From Zygnema cylindricum (Eukaryota > Streptophyta > Zygnematophyceae > Zygnematales > Zygnemataceae): a stretch of 64,000 bases of DNA. Positions 49,020 through 59,889 of the stretch are shown here, in pieces. Under the pieces are notes generated by a model that did no database searches, had not been told where the DNA came from, and worked only from the letters and a program-made list of their open reading frames with translations. The stretch lies in assembly GCA_037447655.1 (NCBI GenBank), contig JBBHKE010001438.1, forward strand, positions 62,001-126,000, in the 5' to 3' direction. Numbering within the stretch: position 1 is the stretch's first letter; the number at the start of each line of letters is the position of its first letter. Position numbers and translations under genes: made by a program.

Positions 49020-50255
49020 CTAAACAAGAGCCGATCCCTTCACATATTCTGTGATCGCGAGCGCCACCAATCCCATCATCGCGGCTCTCCCATTCCACAT
49101 TTCCGCCTTCGAAGTGAAAACTCCTCCAATTCCTCCGGATCGAGCCTCCGGAGTGATTCCCTGGAAGAGAGGCACCAGAGAAGCAACGGAAAACAGACCG
49201 ATGGTACATAGAAACGAGCTGATCGAAGCTCTATCCGCCAGCTGGCGGGTCAGAGGAGCTCCGGTGGCAATCTCCACCCCCACACAGGCGATAAACCCCA
49301 CCATGGCGAGACGCCCGTTGATGGTTTCCGGACCACTTCCTCCGAAGCCCAAAACATCGAAAAATCTGTTGGAGGTCTGTGGAGGAACGAAATCAAACAG
49401 AGAAGAGAAGGCGGTAAGAGAAAGTGGAAAGAGCAAGGGTTTAAAAATTAAGAAAGGGTTTAAGGATTAACTTAAATTTGTCGGAATAGTTGAAAAAGGA
49501 TTTAAGATTTTCTGAACTGAAAAAAGGCGGTGTTGAAAAGTTAAAGATAAATTCTTAGAGTGTGCGTTTTATTCTTTATGAAAAGCTGAAAACTGATTAT
49601 GTATCTCTGACTTGGGAAATAAAGTTTCAAACTGATAGATAACAAGTCATTTAGAAGGGGAAGTTGTTTTTCAAAAGTGAGGTCTTCCAACTGAAATCTC
49701 AGTAAAAATCTCACCTTGGTTGTTGCTGGCCCTGTAGGAGTGGGAGTGGGAATAGGGGGAGAAACCTCTGTGGGAAGGGAAGGAGAGGCAGAGGAGCTCT
49801 CACTGGTAGGCTCCACCTGATGCGTCCAGATTTAATTAATCGAGTTAGTTCCAAGACAAACATAAAGCGTTTTGAAGTTGATATTGTTGAACATCAACAA
49901 TGTACATAAAAAAAAAATACCCCTGCAATTTGTAACACCCTACCATGCAGAAGTGGTTAAAACAGGTCCTCTCTTTCCACAATTCTTGATTACTGCATTC
50001 ATAATTTCGATAATTCTCCTAGGATTGTCACCTGTCATTTAAGGATTGATTCTTCCTTTCACTCCTACTCTAAAATTTTACTCTGTACCCTGCATTGCTG
50101 ACGTGGCAGGGGTCCTTCCCTACCTGGCATCTGATGGCTCCCTGTCGGCGCATTCCCATTGGCTGACATTTCACACCAGTCGTGCGAGAAGGAGAAGATC
50201 GGACAAGAGAGAGTCCGACGACTTGGTTAAGTGAGGAAGCTGCCATGGCTGCCAT
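49020..50255 (-). CDS. ELIP: Early light-induced protein ELIP-C
   Basis: Minus-strand gene with exons 50255-50124 (44 codons), 49816-49715 (34 codons) and 49376-49020 (118 codons plus TAG), exactly the exon lengths of ELIP-B; total 196 residues. Exon 1 keeps MAAMAA and MGMRRQGAIRCQ; exon 2 starts VEPTSES; exon 3 starts TSNRFFDVLGFGG and contains PETINGRLAMVGF and KAEMWNGRAAMMGL. All introns have GT-AG borders. It lies opposite to ELIP-B, 4.8 kb away and tail to tail, and its upstream region resembles that of ELIP-B, so it is an inverted duplicate. It appears functional. Confidence 0.93.
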
Positions 50256-50960
50256 TTCTGACCTCGAAAAACAGAAGTTGCAAGCTTAAAATCCTCGACT
50301 GGAAATGAATTTCTATAAGAGGTGATGTACGGATACACGAAGTCTCAAAAAAACTGCTGCTGGTGTGAGATGGGCGAAAATATTTGTTTCCTCTGAGTTA
50401 TTTTAAGGAGCTTCTCCACCCTCCAACCAAACAGTTTCGGGGAACATGTGGCTACCCTGTATCCACGTGGCAAGATCTCAGTCATTCACCCTTGGGACCA
50501 CAATCGCACACGTGGTACTGGGGGATGGCTTCCTCAGAGAATGGGAAAGAAACTTCCGAACTCATTCTCTCTGGCGAAGGAAATTAGGTTTTCGGAGAAG
50601 CTCTCGACTCTGGCAAGGGGAGATTCATCCGTACGGATCTAAAAATATTGTACGGCAGCACTTTACCGCAGCTATATTTACGACAGTCGATTTGGACCGC
50701 CATACACGTGTGGCTAGAGAATCGTAGGCTCGGTCGCCTGGGTGTGTCTGGAACCTCATAAGATATTATTGGGTCAAACAGATCTGCGGACGTCTGAGCA
50801 CATAGACACGTGGCTGCAGTAGAGGGCACTTCCAGCGTCATTGGAGGTATCTGGTCGGAGATTTCGAAGAAGAGTGTCGAAGTACCATCCGCATGTATTA
50901 TTGGTGGAGGTTTAGGCTGAATGTGGAACTTGCCGTAGGGAAAATGAATAATGAATGCGA
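50256..50960 (-). promoter_or_regulatory. ELIP-C promoter with four G-boxes
   Basis: Four CACGTG motifs at 50464, 50509, 50705 and 50807. The stretch 50500-50690 matches the reverse complement of about 42620-42765 in the ELIP-A/B promoter (shared pieces include GGAGATTCATC and TGTACGGCAGCACT). Regulation by light or stress through bZIP/bHLH factors is inferred from the boxes and the gene family. Confidence 0.6.
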
Positions 50961-51177
50961 AGTACACGTATAATACGTGTATACGGTACTGTACTGTAGC
51001 ATTTTATACTGCACATAGCGCACAAGTTTTTTGCGTCAACCTGATAAGCGTCAGCGTACGTAGATATCAGCGTTAGGTTCAAACCGGTTAGATTCAGGTC
51101 CGGTATCTTTCAAAACGAACTTCATTCAGCGGTTCGCTTTGGTTTAGTTCTAAAACCAACAGAGTGAATCGCTATTA

Positions 51178-52107
51178 GGGTCAAATTCCATCAGTCGAAA
51201 AGTGGGGTACACCGCCAATCGCTATTAGTGTCAAGGATTCAATAGCGTCAAAAAAAAATTAGCGTTATTGATTCTAATTTTAGTGCCTGAGACGTGGCAG
51301 ATTTTGGTCCACGTACTTAAATAGCGTTATTAATTCTATTTCAGGTTTTGGGGTCAAAATTTAGGGGCACCGAATTAGCGTTATATACTCTAATAGCGAT
51401 TGGCGGTGTAGTTTACAGAAATCCACAACTATCCGTACCAATTCATACTGCTTATTTTGTTTTTATACTCGAAACAACATTACAGAGAATCTTGCCAATA
51501 CTCTCCGAAGGTCTTGGAGGTAATACTGACCGTCAGATGTTCTTCCACGAGGCGTTCGCTTCATTTTTCTCTGTAGCTGCCAACGTACCTGTAAGAGGTG
51601 GGTTGGCAGATACATAAAAAAAATAATAGTGACACGTTGGACGAATAAGCTACTTGTCATGATGGAAAACCAACGAAAATGGACGAAATTTGCACATGGT
51701 ATGTACGTTTCAAAATGCAACTGAAAATATAAAAAGTAATCTCGAAACGGTCCTTCGTCGCGTAGTTTCTTTCGTCACACTATTTCTAGCAAAGGATTTT
51801 CGTCATGTTCGAAAACACGAACCCTAAAAAATGAGCTGGCATAAATACTAGCGTTTGCAGAAAGTACAAAAGTTGTGTCTTATTATCACTTGGTACGTAG
51901 GCACATGGTACGCAACTGAAGATTTGAAGTGAAATTTGTCGGCGTGAAGATTTTTAAAAGATTTTCAATATCCGGTCAAATCCTACGTGGTGCCACTCAA
52001 TGTATAACACGTGGATTACAGACTCCTCGTGGTGGAACATCGACTCAATTAACCCGGCCCGTAGAGTTGGCCATACAATTACAGAAACGATTGATGGAAC
52101 TTGACCC
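51178..52107. mobile_element. Family H1 MITE containing a nested T1 MITE
   Basis: Begins GGGTCAAATTCCATCAGTCG after TTA (51175-51177) and ends TTGATGGAACTTGACCC before TTA (52108-52110). After removal of the T1 element at 51210-51408, the text AAAGTGGGG-TA-GTTTACAGAAATCC matches other H1 copies. The site of insertion is itself next to a T1-like sequence (GTGAATCGCTATTA). Confidence 0.8.
51210..51408. mobile_element. 199-bp T1 MITE nested in H1
   Basis: CACCGCCAATCGCTATTAGT at the left mirrors CTAATAGCGATTGGCGGTG at the right. TA flanks both sides, and removing the element with one TA restores the H1 sequence exactly. This is the cleanest proof of the T1 boundaries and of TA target duplication. 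Confidence 0.88.
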
Positions 52108-52739
52108 TTAGTGTTAATGTTTCCTTCGTCTCTTAAAACATGTTTTCTCCGTAGACACATGTGGGATTGTGGATCTGAAGGTTGCAATTGAAAGGTAAGG
52201 TTCTCAACTTACGATCGGCGGTCTTAAATTGAAAATTGGACAAATGTGTATGGAGAAAAGATGCTTTCAGTGGCAAAAAAAATTCCAACGCTAATAGCGA
52301 CGCACGCCGCACGGCAAAGGTCACAAACGGTCAGCCTAAACTGTGACCTACCGTTAACCGACTACCCGCGCCGGTTGCGGAACGGATTCGGTTGCCAAAT
52401 TTGAGGGTTCGGGCGGATTTGGGCGGTTGATTCATACAAAAAAAAATCGGTTATGGTCGCTTAAGAAAAAAACGAAAAAATTTGGAATGTTTGTACTGTC
52501 CATACAATCCAACATATTGTACTTTGTACTCTTGGTATCGTGGAAGTACGTGACTTCATGATTAGCGTCGCAAATCTGACACGGTACTAACACTATTCAT
52601 TTCGAGAATCTTACTAAAAGAAAAGGGTCGCAAATCGTAATCTACTGTAAAGTGTTAAATTTACACTTTTTACGGTGTTTCCGAAAATATGTCAAATTAT
52701 TATGTCAATATCACGTGACACGTCGTAATTATTGGCTTA

Positions 52740-53478
52740 GGGTGAAGTTTCCATCAGACGAAAAGTGGGGTAGTTTACAAAAATCCGCGACCATCCGTAC
52801 CAAACTGTACCGCTTATTTTGTTTTTATGAGAAAAACAACATTATAGAGAATCTTGACAATACTCTCCCAAGGTCTAGGAGGTAATATTGACCGTCGGAT
52901 GTTCATTTGTGAAACTTTTGCTTCATTTTTCTCTGTAACTGTCAACCCACCTCGAAGAGGTGGGTTGGCAGATACAGAAATTCAAAAATTGTGACACGCT
53001 GGACGATTAAGCTACATGTCACAATGCATAACCAACGAAAAATCACAAGATTTGCACATGACACGTGCCATCCAAAATACAACTGAAAATAAAAATGTAA
53101 TTTCGTAACATTCCTTTATCATGCTATTTTCAATAACTCTTGTTCGTCACTTTATTTCTCTCAAATGACTTCAGTTATGTTCGAAAACATATACCCTAAA
53201 AAATGAGCTGGCCTAAAGACAAGCATCTACAAAAAGTATAAAAGTTATGTCGTATGATGATTTGGTACGCAGGTACATGGTACGCAAGTGAAGTTTTGAA
53301 GTTAAGTTTGTCGGTGCTAAAAAATTGAAAGATATTCAATATCGGGTCGTACCTTGAGTGGCGCCAGTCTTTTTAGAACACGTGGTTTACAGACTCTACG
53401 TGATGGAACATCGGCTCAATCGACCCGGTTTGTAGAGCTGGTCGTACGATTACAGAAACGTCTGATAGAACTTCACCC
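52740..53478. mobile_element. Family H1 MITE nested in the hAT element
   Basis: GGGTGAAGTTTCCATCAGAC at the left and GTCTGATAGAACTTCACCC at the right, with TTA on both sides (52737-52739 and 53479-53481). The right TTA is shared with the H2 element that follows. Confidence 0.82.
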
Positions 53479-53481
53479 TTA

Positions 53482-54649
53482 GGGTGCGTCTCCATGTGCC
53501 TAAGTAAGGGTTTTTTCTGTCGCTTTCCTATAAAACTTAGAGTCGTACCGCCAAAGTTTCAACCGTACAAAAAAATAGAAAAAATGAAAAGTATATTTTG
53601 CGTCATCATCGAATTTAAGATGTACTACATGTTGTCGTCTTGTGTTCTTCAACCCATGGCCATGCCAAAAAACGCCATCTTCAAACTTTTTTTTAAAACA
53701 CGGGGAAGATGTGTTTTAAAACAAAGTATTTTCCAAAAACAAATAGGAACACGTATTCGCACGTGTAAAAAAAATTACAAAAATTTCAAACGCATTCAAG
53801 CGACGACAAAAGGTACCGTGTTCGTTAACTTGTTTCCGTTTGCGTCCATCGAAGTACACAATTTGTTTTGTTTGTCGCGTTTCGTTCAGTACGGATTTTT
53901 CCATTCCAAGGTCTAAAAATTCCGATGCCATTTGACGAAATCGTGAGAAATTTGAGGGCGCCCAGCGAGCCGCACACGCCGCCTCTCTCACGCAGCCTCA
54001 CATTCTCTCCTTCAAATTGCACTTTTCCCCATCCTTCTACCAGACGACTTTACGCTTACCGGTGGGAAGCTGGAGAAAACATTTTTTGCCTTCAAAAAAT
54101 GAAAACCCACAATTATCATTGTTATGTTTTTTAACCCTGACAAAAGCAAAATTTTATTATGATTATTATTATTATTATTATTTTGTGTTTTTCTTTATTA
54201 TTTTTAATTCTTTACCCAAGAATGGAAAAATCAATGCATCCACTATGAGTTAAAAACAAAACTTAAATTTCTTGTGATTATATCTGAGATAGGTTTCTCA
54301 AATAGGAAGAGAGATTCAAAGAGCGTGGAAATTGCCAAAAAGGCATTCGTATAGGGAAGGCGCCGTCAACCATGGATAGCATCCATAGACAAAGGGTTGA
54401 AAAAGTAAATGTCTACAAATGTCACATAAAATAATGCGACGTCATTGACAATTATTGAACAATCGGGTGCGTCATCACAAATTGTAGACGTTGACAAACG
54501 TCACGGGCATTGTTAACGCATACAATCGTCACACCCTTAAGTAACAATTTTTTTTGTTACACATAAGGACACCTGAAATCCGGGTCCGCCGGATCTCCGC
54601 TAAAAAACAAAGTAATTCCCCTAAGTTTCAAGTACATGGAGACACACCC
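53482..54649. mobile_element. Family H2 element nested in the hAT element
   Basis: GGGTGCGTCTCCATGTGC at the left and GTACATGGAGACACACCC at the right, with TTA at 53479-53481 and 54650-54652. At 1168 bp it is the longest H2 copy. Open frames up to 140 codons (53494-53916) show no recognisable domain. An ATT microsatellite lies at 54158-54184. Confidence 0.8.
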
Positions 54650-55025
54650 TTACTCATACATCGTACGTTATTGCAAAGTGCTAATTATACGTTTTATACC
54701 GTGTTTCACAAGTATATCATATTATTTTGTCAACATTTAGTAATTATTAGTTCATAAATCATCGGAAATCAAATTATTACGTCAATTTCCCACGACAAAT
54801 CCTAATTATTAGCTTACTCACATGTTTCAAACAATAAGTCGATAATTTGAATAGCTATTTAAGTTAGAGAAACTCGACCACAATTCAAACAAAACCTAGT
54901 CATACACCAAAATGGAGAAAAGAATTCTCGCTTCTCTTAAAACTATAATCCAAAACGAACTTCAAATATAAAAAAATGGTAGAATTTCTCGGTATTACTT
55001 AGTGTAAGAAAGCAGGGCCACTTCA

Positions 55026-56575
55026 AGTTGTTGGAAAAAATTTGAACATGTCTATGAAACTAAAACGTCAAACAAATACATAGTAAAGGGGGGAGGTTTT
55101 GTGGCTTGTAATACATGTTTCATAGTTTATCAATACAAGGCAACAAACGGTACTTCAACAATTAACACTCACACATGTTCAGTTTTGGCCATAATAATAT
55201 TTGTGTCACATTTACGACCGATCTGTGGACTGAGATAATAGAAAGAACCTCATTCATGCCAGCACCCGCTCATTTTATTGACAATGAATTTAAACTTCAT
55301 GCATGGACGCTTCAAGTCGATCATTTTCCGAAGGAAAAACAAACCGCGGAAAATGTTTTAACGGCTTTCAAAAATTGCTTGACCAATTTTGAAATGTCCA
55401 ATTTTGATGTTTTGGAAAATCGTTGCGTTGTTGTGACCGATAGTGGCTCTAACATGTGTGCGGCTGAAGGTCTACCGAGTATGTTTACTTGGATACCTTG
55501 CGTTGACCATAAAATTGCTACAATTGTGACAACGATTTTGAACAAGAGCGGAACTTCAAAAAAAAACAAGTACGATGTGGAAGTTCCTAACTTGTTTGAT
55601 CTAATTGACGCGTGTAAATGGTTGGTCATGTTTTTCAAACAGAGTAATTAACAAAATCTTTTGAAAAACACTTTAAAACAAGAAAATGCAACGCGGTGGA
55701 ATTTTTTGCTCCGAATGCTTAAGAGTATTTACGATGCATTCAATGAGATAGGACCAATCGCTCAAGCAAAAAATAAATTGATGCTTTTTGCTTGTATCGA
55801 TAAGACTCACCTTACCAAACTTATACGATTTTTGGAAAGGTTTCAAGAAGCGACCCTAAAGTTGGAAAAATTCAAAGAACCAACTTTACGTTTGGTTTTG
55901 TTTGAACTATCGTCTCTCCATAACCATTGTAGATAAGAAAAACATCTTACAATGACGGTGAAAAAGAATGCCCGGCCGATTCCCCAAACTTGCAAAACTT
56001 GAAACAACTTTTTATGAAATTTGCACTACCGAAGTGGGGCCTTCATAAATATACGCGGCACTCTTAGATCCCCGACAAAAACAAAAGCTTGAAATAATTG
56101 GGGTATCTAAAACCGAAATTGAAAGCACGAGGGTCAAACTTTGAGAACTCGCAAACGACCCCAGTAATGACGTTGAGTTCGGTAGTTCTCAACGTATCAC
56201 AAAAAAACGAAAAACATCGCAAAGTATGGACGTTTTCCACAGTTTATTTGGTGAGAGCGATGACGAAAAAGAGGATTTTATTACCACCGACAATAAAACG
56301 CTCGTTAGTGACGAAGTGAAACATTATTTTGATTTAAAATTTAACATACTTGAATGGTGGAAAAAAAGATAAAATGTACGTGCTAAAGACGAAGGATTTC
56401 CTATTATAGCCGGTGTTGCTAGATGTACTCTAGCTATTCCGACTTCTAGCTCCATGTCCAAATGCAATTTTTCGGATGCCGAGAACACGATAACAAAGAA
56501 GAGGAGCTCACTAGCAACTTCAATTGTTAATGATCTTTTGTGTGTTAGATCCAACCAAGATATTTTAAATGCATA
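55026..56575 (+). pseudogene. hAT-family transposase pseudogene with BED zinc finger
   Basis: An N-terminal BED-type finger reads from about 55026: CWKKFEHVYE, then FVACNTC and GTSTINTHTC near 55178. The frame then jumps, with the usual intervening region missing, into a 158-codon ORF (55175-55651) carrying the transposase core: TTDLWTE, VVTDSGSNMC and CVDHKIATIV. A stop at 55649 interrupts it; NATRWNFLLRMLKSIYDA follows in 55661-55936. After further stops the C-terminal dimerisation region appears at 56334-56575 (ILEWWKK, FPIIAGVARCTLAIPTSSS, ITKKRSS). The order matches plant hAT transposases, but several stops, a frameshift and a deletion make it inactive. It lies inside the hAT termini at 52315 and 58036. 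Confidence 0.85.
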
Positions 56576-57325
56576 GTTTTTTGTTTTGTTTTATAATTAT
56601 TGTTATATTTTAGCATTGGTTGTATATATTTTTTTCTTTGATTTTTTTTTTGTATTTCATAATTCTTCTAGTGTTTATCTTTATTTTTTTTGAAATCGAA
56701 ATGCTTATTTTTACCAAATTACCAAAGCGCATTACTTATACCACATTTAGATTTATTGATTTTGTGTAATTTTTAAGTTTGAGGTTGAGAATTTGTATAG
56801 TATGGTCGAAAATAGGACGAGGTTGTGATTTGATTATTTATATATTTGATACTACAAAATATTTTTTGTTTTCTTTGCTCATCACAATGTGTTTTTTGCT
56901 AATTGATTTTCTATGTGTAAAACTAATATTTTTTAGAAAAATATACATAATTAAAACTTTACCTTTTTTGCATAATTCATAACATAGTATCGTAGTTGAA
57001 AGAAAAACCGTCCGAAAATTGTAGCAAAAAATTTAGATTTGCGAGAGAAAAAACATTAACATAAGAGTTTAAACATTAATATAGGAGTTTAAACATTAAT
57101 CGAAGAGTTACACGCAAAATAAGGAACAAATCTCTTGAGGTAGGTGACTGTCGAGGAAAAACAATATTCGTAAAGGGAGATTGTAAAAAGACAAAATATC
57201 CGCTACTACTTATAGCCAAAAATCACAAAATATAGTTAACAACATTTTTTAAAGACGTGGACTATAACCTGCCACGTCTCCTTGCATCAAATAGTATAAT
57301 TAATCATAAATTTCCATTAACACCA
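56576..57325. other. AT-rich 3' part of the hAT element
   Basis: Very AT-rich with a short repeat of AGAGTTTAAACATTAAT-type units at 57062-57102. No gene seen. Confidence 0.4.
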
Positions 57326-57794
57326 CACCGCGAATCGTACTTAGCATTATCAACGCTAATTCCGTCACCACGAATTTTGATCCAAAAAACTTAAAAATTG
57401 TAAATAACTCTAAATTTCTCTTTACATTATTTAAGGTACTTTTTGAATCAGCATTAACAACTCTAATATAGTGTCGTTTTAAATAGTGTGACTTACGGTC
57501 AGTGTCTAACCATGAAAAATTGTACGCATTAACAAAAAAAGTACAAAATATGATTTAATACATGCCGTTATGATGTAATTGCGTTTTCACAAACCGCGTA
57601 GTGCAAACGTCATAATGACGTGAAATTATACGTTTGTCAGATTCTATATGTGTACCTTAAAGATATTCATTATTACAGGCATAAACCCAAATTAGGGTTA
57701 CACCAGAGTAAAACATTTTTTTGGAAAAACGAAAAAATCTAAATTAGAATGGATAACATTAATTATCTATTTACGATATTAACGATTCGCGGTG
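57326..57794. mobile_element. Family T1 MITE nested in the hAT element
   Basis: CACCGCGAATCGTACTTAGC at the left and TAACGATTCGCGGTG at the right; TA follows the right end, but the left flank is CA. Its 469-bp body matches the interior of the T1 shell at 19715-21642 (shared GCATTAACAACTCTAATATA-like block). Confidence 0.72.
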
Positions 57795-58045
57795 TAATAA
57801 ATGCTTAACGCTAATAACAATGAGCTTTGTAATTTTGTACTTTTTTCGGTCATGGGCGGGTACGGTTAGTCGCGAGAAATCGAGTTTTGGTTAACTTTTA
57901 TATTCGTAAATGCGTTTCGGTTAACGGTTAACAATTCGGGAGCGTGATATAACCGGGTCGGGCTTCGGGTAATCAGATTTTGAAAAAAAAAACGGTCAGT
58001 TTCGGTTATTTAAAATTTTGACTTTTGTTACCTCTGCCGCACAGT

Positions 58046-58140
58046 GCAGTGTTCTGTATCGGTAAATCGCCTATCGCGTTCCGATGATCTATATTATCGG
58101 TTAACGAAAAGCAAAGGGCTACGATATATCGAGCCGGGAA
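58046..58140. repeat. TATCGG-containing degenerate block
   Basis: Contains GTATCGGTAAATCGCCTATC and ATTATCGGTTAACG, then ACGATATATCGAGCCG, resembling the block at 3375-3540. It lies just outside the right end of the hAT element. Confidence 0.35.
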
Positions 58141-59889
58141 AAATAAAATGTTCTTGCAGGTATATTTGTATTAAAATAGCATCATTATGCCCTAATAACA
58201 AATATTATATATAATTATGCTTTATACAGTGTATGACATAGAATGTCATGTCGCAAAATTCAGTCCGTACTTTGTCGTACGAATGTACGGAACTTAAAGT
58301 CCCTAGTCCATAAGACAAAAAACACAAGACTATTTATTCTGAGTCCAAATTTTACCATGGTAAAAATCAATTTCTGAATTTTTTGACTTCAAGCAAAAAA
58401 GAGATAGTATTGTCAAAAATGCGATGGTTAAACCATCAAAGTACAAAACATGATTGAAAACTAAAAATTGTTGACCACCATTGAAGGCAAGAGATCAAAA
58501 TCCTTAAGGTCTAAAAGCACTACAAATGCGACAACACTAAAGACCTAAAAGTGAAAGCAAGAAAAACAAATACCAACTTATATGAGCGCTTAAACTACCC
58601 TGTATACTGATTTCAAAAGAGAAAATATGGCAACAATTCAAAGCCTAAGACTATGCCACATTCAATAGAGCTCGATATAGCTTAATGTAGCTTGTCTATA
58701 TCTTCTATTCACTTTCCTCTTACAGTCTTTAGATGTTATATTTCTCCATTTTTTTATTGACCCCTTCAATTCCTTAATGTTTTTCCATTGCAAAATTTGT
58801 AATAAAGTTTACGTGACAGCGCGAAAACTTCCATCTATCCACATGAAAATACGTGACGAACCTATTACTGGTGACATGTTGGTGTTCGAAACGACGAATA
58901 TGTTATAGCTAGATGATAACATGGAAAAAATGTTGATTTTTTTTTGTGTGAGGATCGGGAAAACGTGAACCAGGATTGGACTACATGATAGGCGCAAAGA
59001 TTCTTAATTAAGGTGAATGGACCACATCTCTATGAAATTAGAGGAAACTTGCTAATAAACGTTGGTTAGAATAGAAGCAACCAAAGACCTCGACGTTGCC
59101 AACCAAATGAAAATAGTTGTTACCCTTTTGCATAGATGCTTATCCATACCCATTTAGCTGATATAGCAGTTTAAGATGTATCATGCCTCATCCTGGATGA
59201 TTTCAGATGCCTAAATTTGTCCTCTTCTTTTCAAATACTTAATGATGCACCTTTCATTCCCAACTTCAACCCAACTGTCAATCATACTGGATGTAATACA
59301 ATTTTACCCATGGCATTAATATTGATATAACATCTGTTGGTCGAGAGTATTTAGCACCAATCTATTGAATGAATCTTTCACATACCATTGAATGGGAGAT
59401 TCCCAGTATTTCGTGTTCTCTCCGAGCAAGATTCAAACAAGGCCAGAACTTCAATATTTCCCCTTCTCCTCCACCCAAAGTTTCCCAATGCATATTCCAA
59501 TTTGAAAGATGAAGCATGTACATCAACGACCAAAAACTGAATAATGTTTCTCACTTCGTAGGTTGTGATCAATTATAATGTTTTATAATATACAATGGCA
59601 ATACCTACCTACACCAATTTAAATTATGCTTTTCACTTCATAGATTGTGATCAATTATAATGTTTTATTATATACAACGGTAATACCTGCCTACTCCAAT
59701 ACAAATTTTGTGCAAGACACTACTCCATAAACACCCTGCTTCCTTCATTCTCAAGTGTTATTTCTCCATATTCTCATCCTAGGTGACCTTTTTGACAATT
59801 TCTCCCAACATCCAATTAATTAATTCTATACGCGCTGAGCAAAAGCCTACATAACATTCCTCCGTCTCTCTCTCCCTCTCGAAAATCCA
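58141..59889. other. AT-rich spacer downstream of ELIP-D
   Basis: No recognisable gene. It contains an approximately 82-bp tandem duplication (about 59550-59710; TTGTGATCAATTATAATG at 59563 and 59645). The last part is presumably the former 3' UTR of ELIP-D. Confidence 0.35.

Larger units (their letters stand above)
52315..58036 (+). mobile_element. 5.7-kb hAT transposon, likely former autonomous element
   Basis: The left 240 bp (from CAAAGGTCACAAACGGTCAG) and right 208 bp (to ACTTTTGTTACCTCTG) are collinear with the two halves of the 461-bp hAT element at 22628-23088. The flanking octamers CCGCACGG (52307-52314) and CCGCACAG (58037-58044) agree at 7 of 8, so the two halves belong to one insertion. 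Between them lie a decayed BED/hAT transposase (55026-56575) and three nested MITEs. Length without the MITEs is about 3.3 kb, normal for a hAT element. Confidence 0.78.

Noticed and set aside
54151-54184. ATT/TTA microsatellite as a regulatory site
   Set aside because: Simple low-complexity repeat inside an H2 element; no support for a function.
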